Shown: positions 37,298 to 48,452 of the stretch, one piece after another
Numbering within the stretch: the stretch's first letter is position 1
How the letters are laid out: every line of letters starts with the position of its first letter
NCBI GenBank assembly: GCA_016281055.1
Contig: JAEEHW010000076.1
Coordinates: 17,605 to 81,604 of the forward strand
Direction of reading: 5' to 3'
Source: Prevotella sp.
Lineage (GTDB): Bacteria; Bacteroidota; Bacteroidia; Bacteroidales; Bacteroidaceae
Length of the DNA stretch: 64,000 nt
The notes under the pieces: generated by a model
Told to the model about the DNA's origin: nothing
Database searches by the model: none
What the model saw: only the letters and a program-made list of their open reading frames with translations
Program-made: the position numbers and the translations under genes

Positions 37298-40200
37298 ATG
37301 AAAACAGCAAACGAGAAAAATTATTTCACATGGTTGGCAACATTGTTGCTGACGATGACTGTGATGCTCGCAATGCCGCAAGTGACAAAAGCCAACGACG
37401 GTGAGTTCGATACTCCCGAGAAGGCTTTCAGTTGGTATTCGAAAGGGCCGGGCTGCATGCACGTGGCAGTTAAGTTGTGCAACAACAGTCCGAGGCGCAC
37501 CTTCCATGACGGTGTATTCACGCTTACCGATTCGAAGACTGGGGAAAAGGTGATATGCTTTATTGTTGGTGAGACGAATAGTTCCAATACTGGATACTCA
37601 GCAATGAACATGAGCAACCAGTTGGAAGGCGAATCACACATTTTCCTGACCAACGTGAGGAACAAGAACGGACAGAAAACGTATGTGGTTTCAGGTACAA
37701 ATAGTTACGAGATTACCGCCACTGGCAGCACTGCCTATTCGGAATGCTATGCCGAATTTGACTGGTATTATCCAGTGCGCTTCGCTGGTCGTTCATTCAA
37801 TGTTTCTGTCGGGGGAGCAAGAATATGGAACGGAGACAATAGTTCTTACAGTAGTTATGCCAAGGAGAACTTCGCCACGATGGAGTTCGACGAGATCAAC
37901 CTCGAAACCTACGATGCCATACCTGGTACAGAGGCCGAGAATGCAGGTCTGCTTCGCATCCCACTGTCATCAGACCGTGTAATGAACTATGCCGACGTGG
38001 ACATCAAGACTGCCAATGGATGGCGCAGTCTGGGCCGTACAAAGTTTGATTCAAAAGCTTATTCCGGCTTCATCAAACTGCCGTCATACGAGGCTATCGA
38101 CAGTGTGAAGATGAATGTCAACCTCGTTTCTGCTTCATGGACAGACGTCACAGGCAGCGCCCCGAAAAGTCTTGAAGGCAATGTGACAATTAAGAAAGGT
38201 GCTGTATCTGCCATACACAGCCCGAGATTGCTGAAGTCAGAGATGGTGGACGGACGCGAAGACTTGAGTCACGCCGGTGCAGTGAGACTGCAGTGGCAGA
38301 TTGGCGACGTGGGCAAGGACGACCTGCTCGACGGTGACATGTTCCAGGTGCAGCGCTCGCTCACAGGCAGGATAGAGGACTATGAAGACATAGCTCTCGT
38401 ACAGTTCGACAAGGACACCAAGGACTATCAGTATCTCGACACACTGCTCATTGAGTCACTCGACACGTCATTAATCGACAAGAACCTCGGCATACCACTG
38501 GTGCGCTACCGTGTGTACCGTGCAGCGACTTCCTCGCTGTGGGGTATGGAGCACAATCCCACAGTGGCATATACCATGCCGCAGATTCCTATGCTTGACC
38601 TGCACGAGATACTTGACTTCGACGCCGACTGGGCTGACGAGGAGGAGCACAAGCTGCGCGTGAAATGGGGCTACAGGTATGACGGCGGCGACGGCGACCG
38701 CATACGCGTGTGGGATGACCGTGCGCAGATCAAGATATGGTATAAGATGCGCAACCGCAACAAAGAAGAAATCGGCACTGGCGAGTATGTACTCAGCAAG
38801 GAAGAACTGATAAAGAAAGAAACAATCATACCGCTCAGCCGCTCATGCGTATATTATGACCTGTATATGGAGACATTCCCCGGCACATCGCCTATAGGGA
38901 AGGGTACGGGCGACATCTATGTGCAGTTGAAGACAGAGAATGACTGGAAGGACTTCGCAGCCCGCGTGGACGCCGGCGAGCAACAGCTCAACGCATTTCT
39001 GATGGAGGACATTACCGCACACTCAAAATACAGCAATGCTGACGTAACCATCGGAGGAACATACAAGGGCGTGTTCAACGGCAACGGACATAAACTGAAC
39101 GTGCGCTGCAGTTCCAGTGACAAGAGACTGTCACCATTTGAGAACCTGGCCGACGGCGCAGTCGTCTTCAATTTGAATGTGGTCGGATACTTCCCGTCAA
39201 AGGGACGCTATGCGGCCGGCATCACCTCACACATAAAGTCGGGCGTGGTGTCCATAGAGCAGTGTGCCGTATCAACAGGCTTCTACCAGGGGTCCGGCGC
39301 GTGGTTTGCCGATAATTCGACTGGCGGTCTGGTCGGTACGGTTGACGATGCGGCCACCCTGCACATATACAACAGCTCATTCACCGGTGAGTTTGAAAAT
39401 GAATATGCTCTTAATTCTGGCTACGGTGGATTCGTGGGATTCTGCGCCAATACCGCCTTTACGAAAGTCAGCAACAGTTATTTCAATCCGTCAAAGATAC
39501 AGAATAGTTTCGGCGGCTCGCACACCTTCGTGCACTTTAACGAGGATGCATGCGTCTTGCCGCCGATGATAGATGGCTGTCGCTATATGACTGCGCTGGG
39601 CACCCCACAGGGTGTTTATTCCAACTTAGCCCCACAGAACAACTTGTGGAAGGACGGTGCACCGCTTCTTGTTCAATACATATTTGGCACCCACGTAACG
39701 GATTTAAGCACATGGCTCGACCCGGAGAAGTCAGCCAAACTCAACTGGTTCTACTATGAGAACTCAGGTCAGGTGCTTAAAAAATCTTTAGTGACGGAAA
39801 CGCATCAGTCATCTGTTACGCTTAGTTGGGAGAGCGACGGCGGAGCCATCGACTCCTACGAGATATACCGCCGCAAGACTGACAAAGGCGCAACATGGGA
39901 GAAAATCGCCAGCAACATCACCCAGATGGAATATGAGGACAAGACAGTCAAGCCTGTATTCTCATATTACTATAAGGTGGCATCACTCGTGAGCTGTGAG
40001 GGAGAGAAACGCGTATATACCGACTCCGTTGCCGGCAACTGCGTGCAAACGGGTAAGGTAGAAGGCTATGTGCGCTTTGCTGATGGTTCGGGCATAGCCA
40101 AGACAACAGTCACTGTGTCGCAGTATGGCGAGGGCGCAAGTTCGCAGGAGTGGAATGCAACCACTGACGAGGCAGGTTTCTTCAGCATTGACGAACTGCC

Positions 40201-43200
40201 TTACTGGAAAGGACAGACAGGACAGTATCAGATTATGCCTAACATAAGCAGCGACGACCTTGCAACTGACTGCAAGACTGGTCTGTTCGTGACATTCAAT
40301 TCAGAATGCAACCTCTACCAGAACCGCATATTCACCGTGACCAACGGCGTGAAGTTCTCTGGCTCCGTGCTATACAAAGGCACCAGCATACCTGTGCAGG
40401 GCGTGAAGTTCCTCGTTGACGGCACTGAGGTACGCTCTGGCAATGGTCCTGTGACATCCGACTTTGAGGGGCATTTCTCATTCCAGATGCTCGGCGGTTC
40501 GCACACTATACAGGCGGTAAAGGATGGTCATAAGTTCTGGCAGGACGGTTTTTATACTAACGAAAAAGGACAAACCTATGTTGAGTTCTCTACCGACAAG
40601 GCCGGCATTTACTTCTATGACGACACCAAGGTGAAACTCATAGGTCGTATAGCCGGTGGCAAGCAGCAGGGCGACATACCACTCGGCCACTCACTGTCGC
40701 GCAACAACCTGGGTAAGGACTTGAAGATGGTGATGACGCTCGAGGGCGACAACGCCTCATGGCTCGTGTTTGAGAATACAAACAAGGCTCTCACCGAACG
40801 TGACACCACATACATACACACCAAACATTCAAAGAACGACAATAACGTATATAAGACCAGTGTACACACCAACCGCCACCGCATGGAGATAACGCCCGAC
40901 GTGAACACAGGCGAATATGAGGTATTGCTGCCTCCGGTGAAATGGAAGATACAGCAGATTACAGCACGCGGATATGCTACACTCTTCCAGGACGGCAAGA
41001 CAAGCGACGTGATAGACCTTACCGACTCATTGACAGAGCACACCGACACTTACTACGGTGCGTGGTCAGTGGGCAACGGCGACACCATACGCGAGGCTGA
41101 CGTGACGTACTACGCACAGTACAGCCGCATATACCGTGCTCCGATACAGATAGAGTACAAGCAGATAGGCTACGACAAGTTCGACTATTTCGGCGACCGC
41201 ATCTACACGGCACAGTCGCTGGTGGGCGACAAGGTAAAGGTGCCGCTGGTATATCAGGCTCTGAAGGAGGAATACAAGGCTCTGAAGGACAAGTCAAAGT
41301 GGACAGGCAAGGACTCCACGGAGGTCAGATATACCTTCGGAGCGCCGGTATTCAATATCGACCGTCAGTATCCATTCCAGATTTCGGCAGTGGAGAAATA
41401 TTTCTTCAACAACAATACGAAGTCTGACACCGTTGACATCGTAAGCGTTGACAGCGGTGAAGTGACAATACGCAACGGCATGGTGAGCGGCACACACAAG
41501 GAAGTAGTGAAGCTCGATGAAAACGGCGAGGGATACTACGTAATGAGCGCTGCACAGCGGCCATACAGCGTGACGGGCAAGGATGCACTATGCACCGTCA
41601 GCTTTACACTGCTGAAAGACGGTGTGACATACGAAGCTACACCGCTCAAGGCATTCACTCTGAACCAATACTCACGTCCGGGAGCCAAGGACTATGTCAG
41701 CGTGTCCACCCCTGTACTCGTTGACGTACTGCGCGACCCACCAGGTAGCGGCTCTTCGGCAAAACTCAGCAAGGGTTCTACACTGAAGATGGCATACCAG
41801 ATGGACATGTCATGGGCTGCAGGTCTGTCGCTTGCAGTACAGGCCGGTGCCGGTGCCAACTACTATACGGGCATCGGAGGAATTGGCTTCGAGGCAGGTT
41901 TCATCAACAATGCCAAGACTGTGTTCAAGACTTCGTTTGACCTTATATTCTCAGGCAGCGGCCAGCGTGCATTCTCATACACCATGACCAACAACGAGGA
42001 TATATCCACCGACGCAGGTTCAACAATGGTGGGAGCCGATGCTGACGTGTATATGGGTATCGTGACTGACATGTTTATGCGTCCCACGGTAATGATACGC
42101 GCCATACCTGACAGCACCTTCCAGCACAAGATAGGTGAACTGGCTGCAGGACAGATGGTGGAAATAGCAAAGGGCTACGGTGACGACGGTGGACTATTCC
42201 ACCTCGTGCGCGACGAAGCAATAGGTTACGGCCAACGTGTGACGGCGGACTTCACTCATTCACAGCAGTACATTATCAAACAGTTGATACCAGACCTTGC
42301 CAATAAGGCACTGGCAAAGATGTATATAGGCACAAAGAGCGAGGCAGAGTCGCTGGCAAACTCCACCGGCGAACCGGTATATCTCTCACTTCGCAGTAAG
42401 GATGATGAGCGATTCGGCATGCTCAATACCGATTCCGTTACAAAACAATATGTCTATAACACCACACGAACCAGCAAGGATATAGACCAGTCGAAGATGA
42501 ACTACCTCATCGTATTGCCAAGCACCGACGACGGCAAGACGCAGAATGATGAGATATATAACACTGCACAACTCATACTCGGCTGGACGAACATCATTGC
42601 ACTGAACGAACAGCAAAAGCTTGAGGCCACCGACCTTGTGAAACACTTCGACGTGGATGGCGGTGCAAGCATATCATATAGTGAGGACTTTGCTACAGAG
42701 TACAACAACACACACACATTCAAGAACCCGATATCATCTTGGACTCACAACTATTTCGAGTGGGATGACGTAAATAATCACACCAGTGCTACAACGACAA
42801 CTGCTGCAGTATTTTCGGGTATCGTAGCACTGCTGGGCAAAACCGCCGGGCAACTCATAGGCAGTGTAGCCCAGACATCAGTAGGCGGAAGCAGCATCAG
42901 TGGAGCGACAAACAATGGTGGTACATACACAACTGCTGCTGGTATAGACAATGCATTCAACTATACTTCTCTTGAGTTTGCTGGTTGGAAATGGAATTTC
43001 GGCCTGACGCCAGTTCTTTCCTTCGACACAACACCGAAGCAGACCACCGGTACGAAGTACAACCGCAAAGAATCGTTCACTATCAAGATGGACAAGAAGA
43101 GCCATCTGCTTTTCGATGTATATCGTGTGAATACTATTGACGACAACAAGGAGAACTCCACCGTGACAGGAAACCTTAAGGGTGACCGTGACATATTCGT

Positions 43201-46200
43201 GGAGACAAACTTCCTGCGCAACGTGGAATACGTGAAGAACTTCCTCGACCGCGACCTCGGAGTTTATCAGAAGGCAAAGTTCGAGTATCCGAAGAGTTTC
43301 GTCTATCGTACTCGTGGCGGTGCTACCGTTCGTACATGGGAAAACGAGCGCAAGACTCTCTTCTATAATGCGGGCACCGTACTCGACGAACGCACGAAGA
43401 AGATAGAGAACCCTATAATAAAACTCGACAAGCAAAGTATCAGCGGTGTGCCTTACAGTGATCCGGCACGTTTCAAAATCTATGTAACCAACGAAAGTGA
43501 GGAACCTGATGCCATAGGCGGTGCATTGAGATTCTTTACGCTCTATGCAGATTCTAAGTCTAATCCCAATGGCGCAAAGATGTTTGTTGATGGCATGCCG
43601 CTCACTGCTGACGGCATGACGGTGATGGCAGTGCCTGGTGAGGTCACACAAAAGACTCTCGAGGTTTATGCCGGTGAGTCGTTCGACTATGATGATCTGA
43701 CAATAGGCATTATATCACCGGGTGACGTGCAGTGTGTAGATCAGGCGGCCTTCTCCGTTCACTACCTGCGCACGGCTGGCAGCGTGAGCATACAGACACC
43801 GGGCGACAAGTGGATAATGAACACCGACGCACCGTTTGACTCAATACGCGGATGGTACATGCCTGTCATCATCAGCGGATATGACCGCAACCAGAAGAAC
43901 TTCGACCACATCGAGTTCCAATACAAGGAATCGACTCGCGGCGATGACTACTGGACGAACCTCTGCTCATTCTATGCCGACTCTACATATTACCGTCAGG
44001 CAAGTGGAACGCGCGAGATGATGCCAGAGAACGGCTACATCAACACAAAGTTCTACGGCGAAGGACAGGTGATGGAGAAAGCCTACGACCTGCGCGCAGT
44101 GCTCTTCTGCCGCAACGGCAACAGCTATATTACCAATTCATCGCCAGTGCTCACGGGTATCAAGGACACCCGAAGGCCTCAGCTATTCGGTTCTCCAGAA
44201 CCAAAGGACGGCATAGTGGGAATTGGCGACAACATCATCTTCAACTTCTCTGAGCCGATAGAACACAACTACCTGCGCGAGGAGACAAACTTTGAGGTGA
44301 TGGGCGAAACCAACGAGACAGCCCTGCAAGAAGAACCATCGCTGCAGTTCAATGCAACGGGTTACGTGGAGACCGACGCACGACGCAACTTCGCCGACAA
44401 GAGTGTGGCAGTTGATATGATGATACGACCAGACACTTTAATAGGCAAGGACATGCCACTCTTCTCGCACGGTACCGACGGCAACCGCCTGCAATTGTGG
44501 ATTACTGATGACATGAGACTGAAGGCTGTGGTTGATAACAAAGAGTACTATAGCAATTATTCAATAGAGAAAGGCACGCTGCAGCACGTAGCTCTTATAC
44601 TAAACCGCAACGACAGCACCCTGTCACTCTACAACGATTCCATCATAGCAACATACAACAAGGTGTGGTACAACGGTTATGGTTCGCTCATCTTCGGCGC
44701 GACAAACGAGAATGACATCAACATGCGCAGCCATTACAAGGGTCGCATGCTGGAGGCTCGTATATGGAACCGTGCCATGAACACGACCTTGATGAGACTC
44801 TATGCCAAGCGTCAGCTTACGGGCTATGAGATGGGACTCATCGACTACTACCCGATGAATGAGGGCGAAGGCAACTACGCTTACGACAAGGCACAGGGTG
44901 CACATGCTGAACTTAACGGTGCGGCATGGGCACTGCCACGCGGCATGTCTCTGCATCTTGACTGGAATGAAGAAAAGCCTGTCAAGGGTATCAAACTCCT
45001 TAAAGACCGCATGGCACGCAGTGCAGAGGATGACTACACGCTGATGTTCTGGTTCAAGACCAACGATAACGGCAAGGGTGCACTCGTCAGCAACGGCTCA
45101 GGCCGCGCCACCGACGACAATGCCGCCAACCGCTTCTACATTGGTTTTGAGGGCAATCAACTCATCTATCGCTCAAACGGCATGACACTCAACCTTGGAG
45201 ACGACCTTGCCGATGATGAATGGCACCACTATGCCATGACTGTAAGCCGTGCGCACAAGGTGGCAAACATCTATGTTGACCGCACGCTGACGGCAAGTGT
45301 GCCTGCTGACACTCTCGGCGGCATGGACAGCGAGGAGTTCTACGTGGGCAACATGGTATGGCGTGAGGCCGGACTGCACGTCGACGTGCTGCATCAGGCT
45401 AATGCCCTGACAGGTAACATTGACGAGCTGTGTCTCTTCTCACAGGCCCTGCCACATTCTCTCATAAAGAGATTCTCCACAAAGAGCCCGAGCGGCAAGG
45501 AGAAAGGACTGCTCACCTATCTGGGCTTCAACCGCCAGCAACGTATGGATAACAACGACTATGTCTTGAGGCCATACGTTTACAACCAGGTGACAGAAAC
45601 CGACAAGTATGGTAATGTCATAGAGAAAAAAGACTCTGTATTTGCCGAGCCGATGGCATACGTCATGAAGCACATTGACACGGAAGTCGGTGCACCGGTA
45701 CAGCCCAACGTGGAACTGAAGAACCTCAACTTCAGCTTCGTGGGACGCGATCACCAGCTGCTCGTGAACATTGATGAGATAGACTCGCGCATCAACAAGC
45801 GCAACCTCTATGTCACCGTAAGTGATATTCCTGACCTCAACGGCAACTACATGACTTCACCATACACTGAAGTGTTCTATGTGGACCGTAACCCATTACG
45901 CTGGGAAAAGAAAATAATAAAGGAGAACTACTTCACTAACTCTGGAATGTATCTGTATACAAAGATTATCAACAACAGCGGTGCATCACACAAATACGTC
46001 ATTGAGAATCTGCCGAACTGGCTCACTGTGGACCATCAGGAAGACATCATTGACGGCAAGAGTGAACAGGAGATTGTATTCTTCGTCAACAAAGACCTGA
46101 ACGTCGGCACATACGACGAGACCATCTATCTGACAGACGAGAACGGACTGTCCGAGCCGTTGATTCTCAACATCACCAGGGAGGATATAATGCCAAGCGA

Positions 46201-47572
46201 TTGGTATCCTTCCGACGACATGAAACGCTACTCCATGAGTCTTGTGGGACGCGTTATGATTGGCGACGCCATCGTCACCGACATCAATGACCGTCTTGGA
46301 GTGTTCGATGCCAACGGCCGAGGCATGGGCGTTGCAGACATCAACTACAACGAGACAACAGGTGTGAGTCTCGTGTTCCTGACAGTGTTCGACAGCACCG
46401 TGACAGAGAAGCCGCTGACATTCAAGTTGTGGCACAACCGCACCGGCAAGGTGATGCTCCTGCAACCAAGCAAGCCAATCACCTTCGTGCCGAGCAAGAT
46501 AGAAGGTTCGGTGAACGACCCGATAGTCTTCCACACAACAAACCAGTTCGTACAGAGCATCAATCTTGACTACGGCTGGAACTGGGTATCGATGAATGTA
46601 TATAACAATGACCTGCGCAACATCATTGACGTGCTCAACAAGTACGAGTGGGACAATGGTGACATCTTCGTCAGCGACCGCGACAACCTCACGCTGGTTT
46701 ACAACGAGAAAATCAAGGCATGGGTAAAGAATATGACACAAGAGCAGGTTGACAAGGTGAAGATGCTTCCATGCAATGGTTACCGCATCTACCGCCACAA
46801 ATATACGACCATCGAAATCGTTGGCGACAGACTCAGCCATATCAACTTACGCACGATACCTGTCAGCAGGGGCTGGAACAGCATTGGTTACACTCCGATG
46901 ATCAACCTGCCGGTTACCACCGCATTGTCTGACTACAACACCTTTGCCAAAGACCGTGATGTAATCAAGAGCCGCGAGGCATTCGCCATCTTCACCGAGA
47001 CGAAGAACGGTGGTGGATACTGGTCTGGCGACCTTACATACATGAAGCCTGGCGAGGGTTACATGCTCTACCGTCACGGTGAAGCCGATGTATCGTTCAA
47101 GTACCCATATTACGAACCGGGGAGCACCATCTTCGGAATGGGCGAGCTGCAGGCGAAAGCTGCCACCTTCATGGAGTATCCTACCACAATGTCGCTTGCG
47201 GCAAGTGTGACAGGCATCGACACCGAGGACGGCGACCAGCTCATAGCCATGACCGACATGGGTGAGGTTTGCGGCACAGCCACGCTCATCGACTCCGTAT
47301 ATTACATGAGCATCTGCAACGAGGCCAAGGCTGCCATCACCTTCGCCATTGAGCGCGACGGTGAGATAATAGCCACCGCAACCACCGCCATGCAGTATGA
47401 GGACAATGCAGTAAGCGGCAGCCCGTCAGAACCAACAGAGATTGATTTCACACGCTGCAACCCTGTGAAACTCAACGATGACTGGTACTCCATCGACGGA
47501 CGCAAGCTTGACGGATGCCCGGCAAAGGCTGGCATATACATCCACAACGGCAGCAAGGTAGTGATTGAATAA
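37298..47572 (+). CDS. Giant secreted multidomain surface protein (3424 aa; FN3-like, carboxypeptidase-regulatory-like and two LamG-like regions)
   Basis: Continuous ORF; N-terminal hydrophobic signal; LamG-like SLQFNATGYVETDARRNFADKSVAVDMMIRPDT and DDYTLMFWFKTNDNGKGALVSNGSG...DEWHHYAMTVSR; C-terminus YSIDGRKLDGCPAKAGIYIHNGSKVVIE. Confidence 0.85.
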   Translation: MKTANEKNYFTWLATLLLTMTVMLAMPQVTKANDGEFDTPEKAFSWYSKGPGCMHVAVKLCNNSPRRTFHDGVFTLTDSKTGEKVICFIVGETNSSNTGYSAMNMSNQLEGESHIFLTNVRNKNGQKTYVVSGTNSYEITATGSTAYSECYAEFDWYYPVRFAGRSFNVSVGGARIWNGDNSSYSSYAKENFATMEFDEINLETYDAIPGTEAENAGLLRIPLSSDRVMNYADVDIKTANGWRSLGRTKFDSKAYSGFIKLPSYEAIDSVKMNVNLVSASWTDVTGSAPKSLEGNVTIKKGAVSAIHSPRLLKSEMVDGREDLSHAGAVRLQWQIGDVGKDDLLDGDMFQVQRSLTGRIEDYEDIALVQFDKDTKDYQYLDTLLIESLDTSLIDKNLGIPLVRYRVYRAATSSLWGMEHNPTVAYTMPQIPMLDLHEILDFDADWADEEEHKLRVKWGYRYDGGDGDRIRVWDDRAQIKIWYKMRNRNKEEIGTGEYVLSKEELIKKETIIPLSRSCVYYDLYMETFPGTSPIGKGTGDIYVQLKTENDWKDFAARVDAGEQQLNAFLMEDITAHSKYSNADVTIGGTYKGVFNGNGHKLNVRCSSSDKRLSPFENLADGAVVFNLNVVGYFPSKGRYAAGITSHIKSGVVSIEQCAVSTGFYQGSGAWFADNSTGGLVGTVDDAATLHIYNSSFTGEFENEYALNSGYGGFVGFCANTAFTKVSNSYFNPSKIQNSFGGSHTFVHFNEDACVLPPMIDGCRYMTALGTPQGVYSNLAPQNNLWKDGAPLLVQYIFGTHVTDLSTWLDPEKSAKLNWFYYENSGQVLKKSLVTETHQSSVTLSWESDGGAIDSYEIYRRKTDKGATWEKIASNITQMEYEDKTVKPVFSYYYKVASLVSCEGEKRVYTDSVAGNCVQTGKVEGYVRFADGSGIAKTTVTVSQYGEGASSQEWNATTDEAGFFSIDELPYWKGQTGQYQIMPNISSDDLATDCKTGLFVTFNSECNLYQNRIFTVTNGVKFSGSVLYKGTSIPVQGVKFLVDGTEVRSGNGPVTSDFEGHFSFQMLGGSHTIQAVKDGHKFWQDGFYTNEKGQTYVEFSTDKAGIYFYDDTKVKLIGRIAGGKQQGDIPLGHSLSRNNLGKDLKMVMTLEGDNASWLVFENTNKALTERDTTYIHTKHSKNDNNVYKTSVHTNRHRMEITPDVNTGEYEVLLPPVKWKIQQITARGYATLFQDGKTSDVIDLTDSLTEHTDTYYGAWSVGNGDTIREADVTYYAQYSRIYRAPIQIEYKQIGYDKFDYFGDRIYTAQSLVGDKVKVPLVYQALKEEYKALKDKSKWTGKDSTEVRYTFGAPVFNIDRQYPFQISAVEKYFFNNNTKSDTVDIVSVDSGEVTIRNGMVSGTHKEVVKLDENGEGYYVMSAAQRPYSVTGKDALCTVSFTLLKDGVTYEATPLKAFTLNQYSRPGAKDYVSVSTPVLVDVLRDPPGSGSSAKLSKGSTLKMAYQMDMSWAAGLSLAVQAGAGANYYTGIGGIGFEAGFINNAKTVFKTSFDLIFSGSGQRAFSYTMTNNEDISTDAGSTMVGADADVYMGIVTDMFMRPTVMIRAIPDSTFQHKIGELAAGQMVEIAKGYGDDGGLFHLVRDEAIGYGQRVTADFTHSQQYIIKQLIPDLANKALAKMYIGTKSEAESLANSTGEPVYLSLRSKDDERFGMLNTDSVTKQYVYNTTRTSKDIDQSKMNYLIVLPSTDDGKTQNDEIYNTAQLILGWTNIIALNEQQKLEATDLVKHFDVDGGASISYSEDFATEYNNTHTFKNPISSWTHNYFEWDDVNNHTSATTTTAAVFSGIVALLGKTAGQLIGSVAQTSVGGSSISGATNNGGTYTTAAGIDNAFNYTSLEFAGWKWNFGLTPVLSFDTTPKQTTGTKYNRKESFTIKMDKKSHLLFDVYRVNTIDDNKENSTVTGNLKGDRDIFVETNFLRNVEYVKNFLDRDLGVYQKAKFEYPKSFVYRTRGGATVRTWENERKTLFYNAGTVLDERTKKIENPIIKLDKQSISGVPYSDPARFKIYVTNESEEPDAIGGALRFFTLYADSKSNPNGAKMFVDGMPLTADGMTVMAVPGEVTQKTLEVYAGESFDYDDLTIGIISPGDVQCVDQAAFSVHYLRTAGSVSIQTPGDKWIMNTDAPFDSIRGWYMPVIISGYDRNQKNFDHIEFQYKESTRGDDYWTNLCSFYADSTYYRQASGTREMMPENGYINTKFYGEGQVMEKAYDLRAVLFCRNGNSYITNSSPVLTGIKDTRRPQLFGSPEPKDGIVGIGDNIIFNFSEPIEHNYLREETNFEVMGETNETALQEEPSLQFNATGYVETDARRNFADKSVAVDMMIRPDTLIGKDMPLFSHGTDGNRLQLWITDDMRLKAVVDNKEYYSNYSIEKGTLQHVALILNRNDSTLSLYNDSIIATYNKVWYNGYGSLIFGATNENDINMRSHYKGRMLEARIWNRAMNTTLMRLYAKRQLTGYEMGLIDYYPMNEGEGNYAYDKAQGAHAELNGAAWALPRGMSLHLDWNEEKPVKGIKLLKDRMARSAEDDYTLMFWFKTNDNGKGALVSNGSGRATDDNAANRFYIGFEGNQLIYRSNGMTLNLGDDLADDEWHHYAMTVSRAHKVANIYVDRTLTASVPADTLGGMDSEEFYVGNMVWREAGLHVDVLHQANALTGNIDELCLFSQALPHSLIKRFSTKSPSGKEKGLLTYLGFNRQQRMDNNDYVLRPYVYNQVTETDKYGNVIEKKDSVFAEPMAYVMKHIDTEVGAPVQPNVELKNLNFSFVGRDHQLLVNIDEIDSRINKRNLYVTVSDIPDLNGNYMTSPYTEVFYVDRNPLRWEKKIIKENYFTNSGMYLYTKIINNSGASHKYVIENLPNWLTVDHQEDIIDGKSEQEIVFFVNKDLNVGTYDETIYLTDENGLSEPLILNITREDIMPSDWYPSDDMKRYSMSLVGRVMIGDAIVTDINDRLGVFDANGRGMGVADINYNETTGVSLVFLTVFDSTVTEKPLTFKLWHNRTGKVMLLQPSKPITFVPSKIEGSVNDPIVFHTTNQFVQSINLDYGWNWVSMNVYNNDLRNIIDVLNKYEWDNGDIFVSDRDNLTLVYNEKIKAWVKNMTQEQVDKVKMLPCNGYRIYRHKYTTIEIVGDRLSHINLRTIPVSRGWNSIGYTPMINLPVTTALSDYNTFAKDRDVIKSREAFAIFTETKNGGGYWSGDLTYMKPGEGYMLYRHGEADVSFKYPYYEPGSTIFGMGELQAKAATFMEYPTTMSLAASVTGIDTEDGDQLIAMTDMGEVCGTATLIDSVYYMSICNEAKAAITFAIERDGEIIATATTAMQYEDNAVSGSPSEPTEIDFTRCNPVKLNDDWYSIDGRKLDGCPAKAGIYIHNGSKVVIE

Positions 47573-47585
47573 TATTATAAAAAAA

Positions 47586-47609
47586 GGGGAAACCGTTCGC
47601 GGTTTCCCC
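47586..47609 (+). other. Perfect 10-bp hairpin with TTCG tetraloop between giant gene and lipoprotein
   Basis: GGGGAAACCG-TTCG-CGGTTTCCCC; no downstream T tract on the plus strand. Confidence 0.8.
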
Positions 47610-47629
47610 CCACTAAAGAACATAAGAAT

Positions 47630-48418
47630 ATGAAAAAAAATCTTTTCTACATACCATTTCTCACACTGCTCCTCACAGCTGTGACATCATGTACGTCTGA
47701 CGGTGAGGACGGAGGCAACGGCAACACTGCAGTGTTTACCGCAGTAAGCAATGCACCCGATTGGCAAAGCAGTTTGCTGGAGGCCATGGTTTTCAACGAT
47801 GCCAAGCCCGACTGGAAACTTGCCGACCTTTCCGACTATGAGAGTTTCACTGTGCTTGTGGTAAAACTGGATGAAGTACTTGCACCTCGCTCCAACGATG
47901 ATGATGTCATGGCAGTCTTCATTGACAACGAATGTCGCGCCATATCACCACGCAACGTCACAGATGATGGCATCGTGTTCGTGTTCAACGTGCGTGGCTC
48001 CTCCACCGAAGGAGCGTCGGAATATCGCCTGAGCTACTACAGTGGCGGACTGCATCAGATTTTCAGTCTGTCAGAAACAGGTGGCTACCTTATCAACGAA
48101 TACATACTCGGCACCGACAAGGACTTCGTACTGCCACTTACCTATGGCACCACAAAGTTCTCCACAAAGACTGCATGCACCGTCTCTATTCCGTCAAACG
48201 CACCATTCACTCCCTCTGAAGATGACCTTGTAGCAGCATTCATCGGCAACGAATGTCGCGGAGTGGGCAAACCCGGCAGTATATTTACCATTTACTCAAA
48301 CAGCAGCAACGAACAGGTGCAACTGCGCTATTACAGTGCTGAGAAGCAAGGCGTATATTCTGACCCCACACCAATAACACTCTCTGACTTTGGCATAGAC
48401 AAGGAATTCAATTTCTAA
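47630..48418 (+). CDS. Predicted lipoprotein
   Basis: Lipobox-like LLLTAVTSC; two DxxxAxFIxNECR modules. Confidence 0.75.
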   Translation: MKKNLFYIPFLTLLLTAVTSCTSDGEDGGNGNTAVFTAVSNAPDWQSSLLEAMVFNDAKPDWKLADLSDYESFTVLVVKLDEVLAPRSNDDDVMAVFIDNECRAISPRNVTDDGIVFVFNVRGSSTEGASEYRLSYYSGGLHQIFSLSETGGYLINEYILGTDKDFVLPLTYGTTKFSTKTACTVSIPSNAPFTPSEDDLVAAFIGNECRGVGKPGSIFTIYSNSSNEQVQLRYYSAEKQGVYSDPTPITLSDFGIDKEFNF

Positions 48419-48452
48419 CGCACAATTCTAAATTAATATACATAACCACAAG

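Noticed and set aside
42878-43651. 257-aa minus-strand ORF inside the giant gene
   Set aside because: Opposite-strand shadow of a clearly coding 10-kb frame; Cys/His/Val-rich composition and no recognisable motif.
45986-46840. 284-aa minus-strand ORF inside the giant gene
   Set aside because: Same reason: antisense shadow ORF with atypical composition.
37298-47572. Giant ORF as an assembly artefact or tandem repeat collapse
   Set aside because: The sequence is diverse across its length with varied domains and no long internal tandem repeats visible.
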